Positions 18,544 to 27,351 are shown, counted from the first letter of the stretch. The stretch: 64,000 nt of DNA from Geodermatophilus nigrescens (GCF_900129495.1 NZ_FQVX01000001.1:1054001-1118000), one strand, 5' to 3'. Numbers and translations: made by a program. Notes: generated by a model from the sequence alone, not told the origin.

Positions 18544-19698
18544 GTGGACGCCGAGGACTTCACGCAGATCAGGGACGCGGTGCGCCAGCTCGTGCGGGAG
18601 GTGGTGGTCCCCCGCGAGGAGGAGATCGACCTCCACGACCGCATCCCCGAGGAGCTGCGCGGCGCCGCCGCCGACATGGGCCTGTTCGGCTACGCGCTGC
18701 CCGAGGAGTACGGCGGGCTCGGCGTCTCGATGAGCGAGGACGTGGAGCTCGCGTTCGAGTTCGGCTACACGACGCCGGCGTTCCGCTCCCTGTTCGGCAC
18801 CAACAACGGCATCGCCGGGCAGGTGATCGCGCGCTTCGGCAGCGAGGAGCAGAAGAAGGCCTACCTGCCCCGGTTGGCGGCCGGTGAGCTGATCGGCTCG
18901 TTCGCGCTCACCGAGGCCGAGGCGGGCTCGGACCCGGCCGGCCTGCGCACCGCCGCCCGCCGCGACGGGGACGGGTGGGTGGTCAACGGGGCCAAGCGCT
19001 ACATCACCAACGCGCCGCTGGCCGACCTGTTCGTCGTCTTCGCCCGGACCGACCCGGAGGAGAAGGGCGGCCGGGGGATCTCCAGCTTCGTCGTCGACGC
19101 GAAGGCGTCCGGCGTCACGCTCGGGCCCAAGGACGTGAAGATGGGCCAGTCGGGGGCGTGGACCTCCGAGGTGTTCTTCGACGACGTGCACGTGCCGGCC
19201 GACGCGCTGGTCGGCGAGGAGGGGCGCGGCTACTCGAAGGCGCTCACCGTGCTCTCCCGCGGGCGGTTGCACATCGCGGCGCTGTGCGTGGGGATGGCGC
19301 AGCGGGTGCTCGACGAGTCGGTGGCCTACGCCGCGACGGCGAAGCAGGGCGGTGCCCCGATCGGCCGGTTCCAGCTGGTGCAGGCGCTGATCGCGGACAT
19401 GCACGCGGAGACGGTGGCCGGCCGGGCGATGGTGCGCGAGGTGGCCGCGCGGTACGACTCCGGTGAGGACACCTCGATCGGGCCGTCGTCGGCGAAGCTG
19501 TGGTGCAGCGAGATGGTCGGCCGGGCCACCGACCGCGCCGTCCAGGTGCACGGCGGGCTGGGCTACCTGCGCACGACGCCGGTGGAGCGCTTCTACCGCG
19601 ACGCCCGCCTCTACCGGCTCTACGAGGGCACCAGCGAGGTGCAGCGGGTGATCGTCGGCAGCGGGCTGCTGCGCGCGGCCGGCATGCCGCGTGGCTGA
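18544..19698 (+). CDS. acyl-CoA dehydrogenase
   Basis: 384 residues, standard length for the flavoenzyme family. An N-terminal helical domain leads to the FAD-binding segment FALTEAEAGSDPAGLRT. The middle beta domain has WVVNGAKRYITNA, and the C-terminal region has VQVHGGLGYL and the catalytic-base motif YEGTSEVQRVIVG. It oxidises an acyl-CoA to the enoyl-CoA with electrons passing to ETF; chain length cannot be told. It overlaps the start of the thioesterase gene by 8 bases, suggesting a two-gene operon. Confidence 0.93.
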   Translation: MDAEDFTQIRDAVRQLVREVVVPREEEIDLHDRIPEELRGAAADMGLFGYALPEEYGGLGVSMSEDVELAFEFGYTTPAFRSLFGTNNGIAGQVIARFGSEEQKKAYLPRLAAGELIGSFALTEAEAGSDPAGLRTAARRDGDGWVVNGAKRYITNAPLADLFVVFARTDPEEKGGRGISSFVVDAKASGVTLGPKDVKMGQSGAWTSEVFFDDVHVPADALVGEEGRGYSKALTVLSRGRLHIAALCVGMAQRVLDESVAYAATAKQGGAPIGRFQLVQALIADMHAETVAGRAMVREVAARYDSGEDTSIGPSSAKLWCSEMVGRATDRAVQVHGGLGYLRTTPVERFYRDARLYRLYEGTSEVQRVIVGSGLLRAAGMPRG

Positions 19699-20368
19699 GC
19701 CGCTCACGCCGGAGGGGCGCGCCGCCCGGCGGGCGGCGGTCGGCGAGCTGGGTGACGCGCTGCGCGAGCTGGTCGACGCCGCCGTACGGACCGAGGTGCC
19801 CGACGCCGAGCTCGAGGCCGCGGCGGTGGCCGCGCGGGAGCTGGCCGCGCGGCTGCGCACCGCGGGGCGCGGCCTGTACGACATCGCCCGCGTCGACGAC
19901 CCGGAGACGGGGGAGCGCTGGTACAGCCCGGTGTACGGGCCGGGCAGCCCGGTGGCGCCGCCGCTGGTGGCCACCGACAGCCCGGACGGGCGGGCGACCG
20001 GCCGGGTCACCGTGGGCAAGCCGCACGAGGGGCCGCCCGGGCTGGTGCACGGCGGGGTGGTGGCCACGCTGCTCGACCACGTGCTCGCCCGCGCCCTGCG
20101 CGCGGCCGGGCGGGGCGGGCTGACGGCCACGCTGACCGTCCGCTACCGGCGGCCGGTGCACCTGGGCGTCCCGCTGCTGCTCAGCGCGGAGATGGGCGAG
20201 ACCGTCGGCCGGCGGACCACGGCGCACGCCCGGCTGGTGGCCGAGGACAGTCCCGAGGTGGTGCTCGCGGAGGCGGAGGGCCTGTTCGTGGCGCTGCGCG
20301 CCGAGCAGGCCGCGGACGTCTTCGCCGCCACCGGCCGGTCGGTGGGCGCCTGGACCAGCCGGAGCTGA
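19691..20368 (+). CDS. PaaI-type hotdog-fold thioesterase
   Basis: 225 residues. A helical N-terminal extension (about 1-75) precedes a hotdog domain with GPPGLVHGGVVATLLDHVL, which contains the family's HGG helix, and TATLTVRYRRPVHLG on the central strands. Such enzymes hydrolyse acyl- or phenylacyl-CoA thioesters. The gene overlaps the acyl-CoA dehydrogenase by 8 bases, fitting a role in fatty or aromatic acyl-CoA turnover. Starts with GTG at 19691. Confidence 0.88.
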   Translation: MAEPLTPEGRAARRAAVGELGDALRELVDAAVRTEVPDAELEAAAVAARELAARLRTAGRGLYDIARVDDPETGERWYSPVYGPGSPVAPPLVATDSPDGRATGRVTVGKPHEGPPGLVHGGVVATLLDHVLARALRAAGRGGLTATLTVRYRRPVHLGVPLLLSAEMGETVGRRTTAHARLVAEDSPEVVLAEAEGLFVALRAEQAADVFAATGRSVGAWTSRS

Positions 20369-20384
20369 CGGTTCCCCGTCGCCG

Positions 20385-22412
20385 TCAGTACGGGGGCGGC
20401 TCCGTGCTCGCCGTGAGTCCGCTCGGGGTGGTGACGGTGAGGGTGCCGTCGGGCTGCAGCGTGTGGGTCCAGCCGGGGGCCTGGTGCTTGCCGCGGTGGT
20501 GGCCGGTGCAGAAGCCGGTGAGGTTGCCGGCGGCGGTCGCGCCGAGCGGCCAGGGGGTGCCGTGGTCGAGTTCGCCCCGCTTGGGCACGGGTCGGCGGCA
20601 GCCGGGGAAGCGGCAGCGGCGGTCGCGGGCGCGGACGTGCCGGTCGAGGGCGGCACCCGGGCGGTAGCCGTCGGTTCCCCTGGGTGCGGCGAGTCCGGTG
20701 CCGGCGCGGGCGGCGCGGCGCAGCTCCGGTAGGTCGGTGAGGGTGAGCAGGGCGCCGGTGAGGGCGTCGGTGACCGCGATGCGGGGCCGGTCGGCCAGGC
20801 CGCCGCCGGCGGTGCGGTCGAGCAGGTCGGCGAGGTCGAGGCGGGCGTCGTCGGTGGCCGCGGCCAGGGCGCTCAGGGCGTCCGGTGCGGCGGTGACCCG
20901 CCCGGCGGGACTGGCGGCCCAGGAGGTCTCGTCGGCGGTGTCGGCGCGCTCGGCGGTGGCCACCAGGCGCCGGGCACGCCCGACCGCCTGCTCGGCGTCG
21001 AGCAGGGCGGCGCCGGCGTCGTCCACCGCAGCGTCGGCGCGCGCCCACCAGCTGTCGGGCTCGGGTGGGCCGGCGTTGTCGGGCGGCGGGTCTGGGTCGT
21101 GGTCGGCCCGGTCCTCGGAGTGGTCGGCCCGGTCGTCGGGATCGGGGTCGTCCCGGGGTGGCGCCCAGCCGGGTGGTGGCCAGGGTTCGTCGTCGTGGGC
21201 GGGGTCGAGGTCGGCGTACAGCTCGCCGGTGGCGACCCGGCGTTCGATCTCCGCCCACCAGGCGGCGTCGGCCTCCAGTTCGGCGATGTGCTGGGCGATG
21301 GCGGCGTCGCTCAGGCCGCGCAGCGGGTCCTCGCCCTTGACCAGGCTGACGCCCTCGGCCGTGCCGGAGGCCGCGGTGCGCTCGGCCGTGGTGTCTTCGG
21401 CCGTGGTGTCCTCGGCCGTGGTGTCCTCGGCCGTGGTGTCCTCGGCCGCGGTGTCCTCGGCCGCGGTGTCCTCGGAGGGGGTGGTGCGCGCGCCGGTGAG
21501 GGCGGCGAGCAGGGCGCGGACGACCTCGGCGGGGACGACCTGCCCGTCGATCTCGCACGGCTGGTCACCGCCCAGCAGCGCACCGACCGGAGCGACCACG
21601 GTGAGCACCACCTGCACCGGCGACAGCCCGTTCGCCCCGGGCCGCAGCACCAGGTCCAGCAGGGCGTCGGCCATCTTCTGGCCGCGGGTGCGCCCGTCGT
21701 CGAGCAGCGCATCGGCGTAGGCGCCCAGCGCGGCCATCAGCGCCGCGGCTTCGGGAGTGGTGAGCAGTGCGGAGACGACCGCCATGCCGTCGCAGGAGTC
21801 CGGTCGGTACGAGAGGCCGCGCCGCGTGATGGCCCGCGCCAGGTCCTCGGCGGCCGACCGGGCCTTGCGCTTGAGCACCTCCCGGCGGGCTTTGTCCCGC
21901 AGCTGCGCCGGGGTGCACACCGTCCCCCGGCGGGTGGCCCAGGCCAGGAGGTCCCGCTCCAGCGCGGCGCGCACCGTGTCGTCTGCGATCGGTGCGACGT
22001 GGTCGAGCAGCGCGGTGACGTGCCCGGCGTGGACGGCGCCGGCCTCGAGCGCGTCGAGGGTGGCCGGGAGCCGGTGCACGAGCGTCAGGGAGGTGGTCAA
22101 GAGGGACTCGGCGGCGTGAGAGGTGAGCGACAGGGCGATCGACAGCTCCTGGGTGGCCCACTCGCTCACCGACCGCAGCAGCTCCGGTCGCACAGCCCAC
22201 CGGTCGGCCGACATCGCACCCCGCGTGCCCTGCGGCCGGTCCACCGACGCAGGACGGGACAGCGCGAACGCCGCCACCGCCCGGTACCGCAGCGCCGACT
22301 GCCGCGACACCTCCCGATCACACGCCTGCGCCAGCCCCAGCGGCCCGGACGCCCGCCCCACGGCAGGCGTCCCGGCGGGAGCGGGCAGGACCGTCGTCAC
22401 GCCTTCGATCAT
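20385..22412 (-). CDS. DUF222-HNH endonuclease family protein (13E12-type)
   Basis: About 675 residues. The N-terminal DUF222 region has the typical SALRYRAVAAFA and helical pattern; the C terminus has the HNH core: RDRRCRFPGC, then ELDHGTPWPLGAT and NLTGFCTGHHRGKH. This family is highly expanded in high-GC Actinobacteria and in mycobacteria several members are in the LexA regulon. The middle contains six tandem EDT(T/A)A units and an acidic Pro-rich linker. The ATG at 22412 is used here; a TTG at 22436 and a GTG at 22403 are alternatives, and a LexA-like box overlaps this start region. Confidence 0.85.
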   Translation of the reverse strand: MIEGVTTVLPAPAGTPAVGRASGPLGLAQACDREVSRQSALRYRAVAAFALSRPASVDRPQGTRGAMSADRWAVRPELLRSVSEWATQELSIALSLTSHAAESLLTTSLTLVHRLPATLDALEAGAVHAGHVTALLDHVAPIADDTVRAALERDLLAWATRRGTVCTPAQLRDKARREVLKRKARSAAEDLARAITRRGLSYRPDSCDGMAVVSALLTTPEAAALMAALGAYADALLDDGRTRGQKMADALLDLVLRPGANGLSPVQVVLTVVAPVGALLGGDQPCEIDGQVVPAEVVRALLAALTGARTTPSEDTAAEDTAAEDTTAEDTTAEDTTAEDTTAERTAASGTAEGVSLVKGEDPLRGLSDAAIAQHIAELEADAAWWAEIERRVATGELYADLDPAHDDEPWPPPGWAPPRDDPDPDDRADHSEDRADHDPDPPPDNAGPPEPDSWWARADAAVDDAGAALLDAEQAVGRARRLVATAERADTADETSWAASPAGRVTAAPDALSALAAATDDARLDLADLLDRTAGGGLADRPRIAVTDALTGALLTLTDLPELRRAARAGTGLAAPRGTDGYRPGAALDRHVRARDRRCRFPGCRRPVPKRGELDHGTPWPLGATAAGNLTGFCTGHHRGKHQAPGWTHTLQPDGTLTVTTPSGLTASTEPPPY
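21381..21470. repeat. six tandem 15-base units inside the HNH gene
   Basis: Six consecutive copies of a 15-base unit (consensus CTCGGCCGTGGTGTC, with one T/C variant at the first base and two copies carrying CGCGG) lie in frame with the minus-strand gene, encoding repeated EDTTA or EDTAA pentapeptides in a probably unstructured linker. Copy number can vary by slippage without shifting the frame. Confidence 0.9.
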
Positions 22413-22420
22413 ACGTTCGA
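22405..22420. promoter_or_regulatory. LexA/SOS-box-like palindrome at the HNH gene start
   Basis: TCGATC-ATAC-GTTCGA differs at one base from the actinobacterial SOS box TCGAAC-N4-GTTCGA. It overlaps the ATG at 22412. DUF222-HNH (13E12) genes are known LexA targets in mycobacteria, so damage induction is plausible here. If it is a true operator it implies transcription starts very near the start codon (leaderless), or that the TTG at 22436 is not used. Confidence 0.6.
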
Positions 22421-22482
22421 ACGGAGACGCGAACAACCCCTGTGGACAGGAGAGAACCGCTGGTCAGCGGCGCGCCGACGCC

Positions 22483-23601
22483 TCAGTCGGGGCGGCGGTT
22501 CGGCACGTTGCGCGGGTCTCCGGCCGGGTCGTGCTCGCGGCCGCCGGAGGCGCTCAGCAGCGGTCCGGGGCCGCCGTCGCCCCGGGCGAGCGCGGCGACG
22601 AACTGGCGCAGCACGTCGTCACCGCGGTGGGCCGGCTGCCAGCCCAGCTGCGTGCGGGCGCGCGCGGTCTCCAGCACCGGCGACCGCAGGCCGAGGTCGA
22701 GCCAGCCCGGCTCCGTGGGCGTCAGGTGCGCGCGGAAGGCCGCGGTCAGCCCGGCGCGCAGCACCGCGGCCGGCACGGGGATCCGCGTGGTCCCGAGCGC
22801 ACGGGCCAGGCCGTCGGCGTCGAGCGCCGGGTCGGCGGAGAGGTTGAACGGGCCGGGTGCGCGCCGGTCGAGCATGCGGGTGATCGCGTCGGCGACGTCG
22901 TCGGCGTGCACGAGCCCCACCCGCAGCGACGGCAGGGGGAGCGGCAGCACCGACGCCACCTGCGCGGGAACCAGGCGCGCGGCGCCGAACAGCAGCGGGC
23001 CGAGGAAGTAGCGGCCGATCTCGCTGGCCGCCTCCGGCTGCAGCACGAGGGTGGGGCGGACGACGGTGAGCGTGACGTCCTGCCTGCGGCCCACCACCTC
23101 GCGCACCACGCGCTCCGCCTCGGACTTCTGCCGGCTGTACTGCGACGACGGGATGCCGGTGACCGGCCAGTCCTCGGTCACCGGCCGGGCGCCCCCGCCC
23201 GCGGCGTACGCGCCCAGCGACGACATGTGCACGACGTGCTGCACCCCCGCCGCGACGGCGGACCGCATCACCCGCCGGGTGCCGTCGACGTTCGCCTTGT
23301 GCAGCTCGTCGCTCTTCCGCCCGGGCTGCAGCGCCCACGCGAGGTGCACGACGGCGTCGACGTCCTCGAGCAGGTTGGTGAGCGCCTGCTCGCTCGCGGT
23401 CTCGCCCAGGTCGGCGTGGTACCAGGTCACCGACGAGTACGGCTCGGTGTCCGGCGGTTGCCGGCGGGCCAGGCCGCGGACCTCCGCCACCCCGCTGCCC
23501 GGTGCGGTCAGCCGGCGCAGCAGCGCGGTGCCGACGTTGCCGCTGGCGCCGGTGACCGCGACGCGCAGGCCCGAGAGGTGTGCCTGGGGGAGCTCAGCCA
23601 T
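22483..23601 (-). CDS. NAD-dependent epimerase/dehydratase (extended SDR)
   Basis: 372 residues. The Rossmann motif VTGASGNVGTALLRRL near the N terminus binds NAD(P). Catalytic Tyr and Lys lie in QYSRQKSEAE, with a Ser in VVHMSSLGAY. The C-terminal substrate domain ends with a disordered GREHDPAGDPRN tail. It resembles UDP-sugar epimerases broadly, but no sugar pathway is nearby. It is cotranscribed at most with the MFS/ArsR genes upstream on the same strand, 9 bases away. Confidence 0.85.
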   Translation of the reverse strand: MAELPQAHLSGLRVAVTGASGNVGTALLRRLTAPGSGVAEVRGLARRQPPDTEPYSSVTWYHADLGETASEQALTNLLEDVDAVVHLAWALQPGRKSDELHKANVDGTRRVMRSAVAAGVQHVVHMSSLGAYAAGGGARPVTEDWPVTGIPSSQYSRQKSEAERVVREVVGRRQDVTLTVVRPTLVLQPEAASEIGRYFLGPLLFGAARLVPAQVASVLPLPLPSLRVGLVHADDVADAITRMLDRRAPGPFNLSADPALDADGLARALGTTRIPVPAAVLRAGLTAAFRAHLTPTEPGWLDLGLRSPVLETARARTQLGWQPAHRGDDVLRQFVAALARGDGGPGPLLSASGGREHDPAGDPRNVPNRRPD

Positions 23602-23610
23602 GACCCGCCG

Positions 23611-24876
23611 CTACCCGGTGCGCGACGCGGCAACCGGTGACCGGGACCGCAGCCCCAGGGATACGAGCCCGGTGAGCAGCGCGGCGACGGCGGCGCCGAG
23701 GAAGCCGGCGGACAGCCCCGCGGCGTCGGCCAGCCGGGCCAGGCCGAGGGAGCCGCCGAGCGCCCCGATCTGCAGCGCGAACGACGACGCCGACAGCGCC
23801 GTGGCCCGCCGCCCCGCGCCCACGCGCCCGTGCAGCACCGACTTCCACAGCGGCCAGGCGGCGGCGTTGCCCACGTAGAACACGGCGAACAGGGCGGTCA
23901 GGGCGACCGGGCCGGCCAGGGGCACCGCCGCGATCGCGAGCGCCCCCACCGCGGCCAGCCCGGCCGCGGCCACGGGACCGGAGCCCCGGGCCAGCCGGCG
24001 CGCGGCCGGCGCGAGGAGCGCCCCGAGCCCGGCCGCCGCGAACGACACCGCCATGACGACGCCGAACAGCGTCGCCCCGGACGCGCCGCTGCCGGTCAGC
24101 TCCGCCGCGTACAGCGGGCCGAGCAGCTCCAGCGTGGACAGCACCGCGCCGACCAGCAGCGAGACCGCGAGCACCCGCCGCAACAGCCGGTCGCGGGCGA
24201 CCAGCCGGGCGGTGTCCCGGACGACGGCGGGCACGGCCCGCACGCCGGCCCCCGCGTCCGCCAGGCGCCGGCGCGGGGCGCCGGGCGGGTCGACGACGAG
24301 CAGCGCGACCGCGACCGCGGACACCGCCGTCAGCACCGCCGCGGCGAGCACCGGCAGGACGAGGGCGTCGTCGCCGGCCCGGCCGGACAGCAGCGGCAGC
24401 AGGCCCCCGACGACGGCGCCCAGGCACAGGCCCGCGCCGTCGGCCGCGCCGGCGCGGGACAGGCCCGGCGCGACGTCGGCGTCCGGGTCGGCGGCGCGGA
24501 CCGTGTCGACGTACCAGGCCTCCAGCGGGCCGGAGTCCAGCGCCCGCCCGACACCGCGCAGCGCCTCGGCGACCGCGAACGCGGCCACGCTGTCCGCGAA
24601 CCCGAGGGCGACCAGGCCGGCGGTGCTGAACACGGCGGAGGCGACCAGCACCGGCCGGGTGCCGAGGGAGTCGGCGAGGCCGCCGGTCGGCAGCTCCAGC
24701 ACCAGGACGACGACGGAGTACACGGCGATCACGACGCCGACGTCGGCCGGCGACAACCCGCGCGAGGCGGCCAGCAGCACGGTGACCGGCGCGCTCAGCC
24801 CCACCGGCAGCCAGCGCAGCGCGGTGAGCCCGACGAACCGCCGGCCGGCCGCGCGGACCGTCAGCGACGCGCTCAT
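23611..24876 (-). CDS. MFS transporter
   Basis: 421 residues with about 12 hydrophobic segments in two six-helix halves. The motif-A-like loop GGLADSLGTRPVLV follows helix 2, and a central loop (RRRLADAGAGVRAVPAVVRD) separates the halves. It looks like a drug or metabolite efflux permease; the substrate is unknown. Its ATG overlaps the stop of the ArsR-type regulator gene (ATGA), so regulator and transporter form an operon, a common arrangement for self-regulated efflux. Confidence 0.87.
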   Translation of the reverse strand: MSASLTVRAAGRRFVGLTALRWLPVGLSAPVTVLLAASRGLSPADVGVVIAVYSVVVLVLELPTGGLADSLGTRPVLVASAVFSTAGLVALGFADSVAAFAVAEALRGVGRALDSGPLEAWYVDTVRAADPDADVAPGLSRAGAADGAGLCLGAVVGGLLPLLSGRAGDDALVLPVLAAAVLTAVSAVAVALLVVDPPGAPRRRLADAGAGVRAVPAVVRDTARLVARDRLLRRVLAVSLLVGAVLSTLELLGPLYAAELTGSGASGATLFGVVMAVSFAAAGLGALLAPAARRLARGSGPVAAAGLAAVGALAIAAVPLAGPVALTALFAVFYVGNAAAWPLWKSVLHGRVGAGRRATALSASSFALQIGALGGSLGLARLADAAGLSAGFLGAAVAALLTGLVSLGLRSRSPVAASRTG

Positions 24877-25454
24877 CCCGGGTCCTCGGACAGCGGGAAG
24901 AGGTCGACCAGCACGTGCACGAGCGGCCGGCCGGGCTCCTCGCGGGTCGCCCGCCAGCGCTCCAGGACGCCGTTGAGCTCCTCGGTCAGCTCGGCGGCGG
25001 CCTCGGGGGAGAGGCGCAGCGCCCAGTCGTTGAGCGAGACCGCGTCGCGCCAGGCCGGCTCGAGCTCCTCGCGCTGCTCGGCGTGCGCGGCCAGCATCCG
25101 CCGCTGGCGGCCGAGCAGCTGGTGGGTGAGCTCCTCGAGGACCTCCCGGCCGCCGGGCCGGTCGACGAGGTCCTCGGTGCGCCAGCGGGTGCTGCGGTGG
25201 CGGGCGCGCCACCAGCGCTCCCGCGCGGTGCCCTCACCGGGCACCTCCTCGACCAGCCCGAAGCCGGCGAGCTGGCGCAGGTGGTAGCTCGTCGTCCCGC
25301 TGCTCTCGCCCAGCCGCTGGCCGAGCCGCGACGCGGTGGAGGGGCCCTCGGAGCGCAGCAGGGCGAGCAGGCCCGTGCGCAGGGGGTGGGCCAGTGCCCG
25401 CAGGGTGCGCGGGTCGCTGACGTCGACGGTGTCCTCGGGGGGCAGGTCGGGCAC
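24873..25454 (-). CDS. ArsR-type winged-helix regulator
   Basis: 193 residues. A winged helix at about 15-90: LRALAHPLRTGLLALLRSEGPSTASRLGQRLG, then the recognition helix SSGTTSYHLRQLAGFGLVEE. The C-terminal half is helical (ELTHQLLGRQRRMLAAHAEQ) and resembles the HTH_20-type regulators of MFS pumps. No metal-binding CxC motif is present, so it is probably not a metal sensor. It heads the operon with the MFS gene, and a 38-base palindrome sits just before its start. Confidence 0.88.
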   Translation of the reverse strand: MPDLPPEDTVDVSDPRTLRALAHPLRTGLLALLRSEGPSTASRLGQRLGESSGTTSYHLRQLAGFGLVEEVPGEGTARERWWRARHRSTRWRTEDLVDRPGGREVLEELTHQLLGRQRRMLAAHAEQREELEPAWRDAVSLNDWALRLSPEAAAELTEELNGVLERWRATREEPGRPLVHVLVDLFPLSEDPG

Positions 25455-25467
25455 GCGCCGAGGCTAC

Positions 25468-25505
25468 GGGTGCAGAGAACCCTTTGCAAAGACTTCTCTG
25501 CACCC
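25468..25505. promoter_or_regulatory. 38-base nested palindrome, probable ArsR-type operator
   Basis: Perfect 12-base outer arms (GGGTGCAGAGAA at 25468-25479 and its complement at 25494-25505) surround a perfect 10-base inner palindrome CTTTGCAAAG (25482-25491) with the same centre; only two base pairs between them mismatch. It lies 14 bases before the regulator's ATG. The A/T-rich centre is unusual in this GC-rich sequence. It most likely holds the operator and the promoter -10 region. Confidence 0.75.
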
Positions 25506-25512
25506 GGCCGGG

Positions 25513-25710
25513 TCAGCCGTCGGAGTCCTCGCCGTCGGTCGCGTCCTCGACCTCCTGCTCGGCGTCGTCGACGCCCTCCTCCACGTTCTGCTGCACGTCG
25601 TCGTCGACGACGTCGGACCCGCACGCGGCGGTCGTGAACGACGCGGCGGCGACGGCGACGCCGGCCAGGGCGACGCGCCAGCGGCGGCGGGGGGTGGTGG
25701 CGGTGGACAT
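25513..25710 (-). CDS. small secreted, acidic protein, possible lipoprotein
   Basis: 65 residues. The N terminus has a twin basic start (TPRRRWR), a hydrophobic core (VALAGVAVAAASF) and TTAAC, a marginal lipobox with Cys30. The mature part is very acidic (DVVDDDVQQNVEEGVDDAEQ) with a coiled pattern. An AGGAGG ribosome site precedes the ATG at 25710 with good spacing. Such small acidic lipoproteins are frequent in Actinobacteria; no function can be given. Its stop lies 7 bases from the palindrome upstream of the ArsR-type gene. Confidence 0.72.
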   Translation of the reverse strand: MSTATTPRRRWRVALAGVAVAAASFTTAACGSDVVDDDVQQNVEEGVDDAEQEVEDATDGEDSDG

Positions 25711-25821
25711 CGAGGCCTCCTCGGCTCGGTCGGTCAGGACCCCGGGGGTGCCCCGGGCGCCCGCCGCCCATGCGGGACCGGGCTCGTTGACAGCCCCGGT
25801 GCCGCGGGGAAGGCTCCGTGC

Positions 25822-27351
25822 GTGACGTCCCGGCCGCAGCCGGACCGCGGACTGCGGATGGGCACTCCCCAGGGGCGCTGGGTCCTCCTCACCACCGTGC
25901 TGGGGTCGAGCCTGGCGATGCTCGACGGCACCGTCGTCAACGTCGCGCTCGAGCGCATCGGCGCCGACCTGGACGCCTCGTTCACCGGCCTGCAGTGGAC
26001 GGTCAACGCCTACACGCTCACCCTCGCCTCGCTGATCCTGCTCGGCGGCTCGCTCAGCGACCGGCTCGGCCGGCGGCGCGTGTTCGTCGTCGGTGTGGTC
26101 TGGTTCGCTGCGGCGTCGCTGCTGTGCGGCCTGGCACCCGACGTCGGCACGCTCGTGGTCGCCCGCGCGCTGCAGGGCGTCGGGGGAGCGCTGCTGACCC
26201 CGGGCAGCCTGGCCATCATCTCGGCGTCCTTCGCCCCCGAGGACCGCGCGGCGGCCGTCGGCGCGTGGTCGGGCCTGGGCGGGGTGGCCGGCGCCGTCGG
26301 GCCGTTCCTCGGCGGGTGGCTGGTCGAGTGGAGCTGGCGGGCGGTCTTCCTGGTCAACCTGCCGGTGGCGGTGCTCATCGTCGCGGTGGCGGCCAAGCAC
26401 GTCCCCGAGACGCGCGACCCGGCCGCCGCACCCGGCCTGGACTGGACCGGGACGGCGCTCGTCGTCGCCGGCCTGGGCGGGCTCACCTACGGGCTGACGA
26501 CGGCCGACGGCGGCGGGCCCGGCGCGCTCGCGTGGATCGCCGCGGGCGTCCTCGCGCTCGCCGCCTTCGCGGTCGTCCAGCGCCGGTCGCGGCACCCGCT
26601 GGTGCCGCCGGTGCTCTTCCGCAGCCGGGTGTTCACCGCGACCAACGTCGTCACGCTGCTGGTCTACGCCGCGCTCGGGGTCGTCTTCGTGCTGCTGGTG
26701 CTGCACCTGCAGGTGGTCGCCGGGTTCAGCCCGCTGGTCGCCGGGACGGCGTTGCTGCCGGTCACCGCGCTGATGCTGCTGTTCTCCGCCCGGGTCGGCG
26801 CGCTCGCGCAGCGGATCGGCGCCCGGCCGCTGCTCACCGCGGGGCCGCTGGTCGCCGCGGCCGGCCTGCTGCTCCTGCTGCGGGTCGGTGAGGACGCCTC
26901 CTGGGTCGGCGACGTGCTGCCCGGCACGGTCCTCTTCGGTGCCGGCCTGACCCTGCTGGTCGCGCCGCTCACCGCGACCGTCCTCGACGCCGCCGAGGAC
27001 CGCTACGCCGGCGTCGCCTCCGGCGTGAACAACGCCGTCGCCCGCGCCGCCGGGTTGCTCGCCGTCGCCGTGGTGCCGGTCGTCGCCGGCATCGGCGACG
27101 ACTACACCGACCCGGACGCGTTCGCGGCGGGCTTCCGCACCGCCCTGCTCATCTGCGCGGGGCTGCTCGTCGCCGGGGCGCTGGTGGCCGCGGCGGCGGT
27201 CCGCCGGCCGCCCGAGCGCCCCGCCGGCGGCCGCCTGCCGGTCGAGGAGTGCCTGCACTGCGGCGTCGACGGGCCGCAGGTCCACCCCCGGATCCCGGCC
27301 GGCGGCGGCGCGGCCGCCGGCCCCCACCCCGTTCCCCTGGAGGAGTCGTGA
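25822..27351 (+). CDS. DHA2-type MFS drug exporter with C-terminal CxxC tail
   Basis: 509 residues with 14 hydrophobic segments, typical of the EmrB/QacA (DHA2) group. Helix 1 carries LAMLDGTVVNVAL, the loop after helix 2 SDRLGRRRVF (motif A), and helix 5 the motif-C-like GGVAGAVGPFLGGWL. The tail after the last helix has EECLHCGVDG, an unusual Cys-x-x-Cys that could bind metal or respond to redox. Start GTG at 25822 with GGGAAGG eight bases before; an ATG at 25858 is also possible. The stop overlaps the next start (GTGA), so the exporter belongs to the three-gene unit with the regulator-reductase and the kinase. Confidence 0.88.
   Translation: MTSRPQPDRGLRMGTPQGRWVLLTTVLGSSLAMLDGTVVNVALERIGADLDASFTGLQWTVNAYTLTLASLILLGGSLSDRLGRRRVFVVGVVWFAAASLLCGLAPDVGTLVVARALQGVGGALLTPGSLAIISASFAPEDRAAAVGAWSGLGGVAGAVGPFLGGWLVEWSWRAVFLVNLPVAVLIVAVAAKHVPETRDPAAAPGLDWTGTALVVAGLGGLTYGLTTADGGGPGALAWIAAGVLALAAFAVVQRRSRHPLVPPVLFRSRVFTATNVVTLLVYAALGVVFVLLVLHLQVVAGFSPLVAGTALLPVTALMLLFSARVGALAQRIGARPLLTAGPLVAAAGLLLLLRVGEDASWVGDVLPGTVLFGAGLTLLVAPLTATVLDAAEDRYAGVASGVNNAVARAAGLLAVAVVPVVAGIGDDYTDPDAFAAGFRTALLICAGLLVAGALVAAAAVRRPPERPAGGRLPVEECLHCGVDGPQVHPRIPAGGGAAAGPHPVPLEES

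Noticed and set aside
17629..20130. 833-codon minus-strand frame opposite the acyl-CoA dehydrogenase and thioesterase genes
   Set aside because: Low-complexity Arg/Ala/Pro composition; the plus-strand genes are well supported.
21381..21470. CRISPR-like array
   Set aside because: Units are 15 bases, contiguous without spacers, and in frame inside a coding gene.
24873..25454. Metal-sensing ArsR/SmtB repressor
   Set aside because: No CxC or other conserved metal-ligand pattern in the recognition helix or C terminus; it looks like an efflux-pump regulator.
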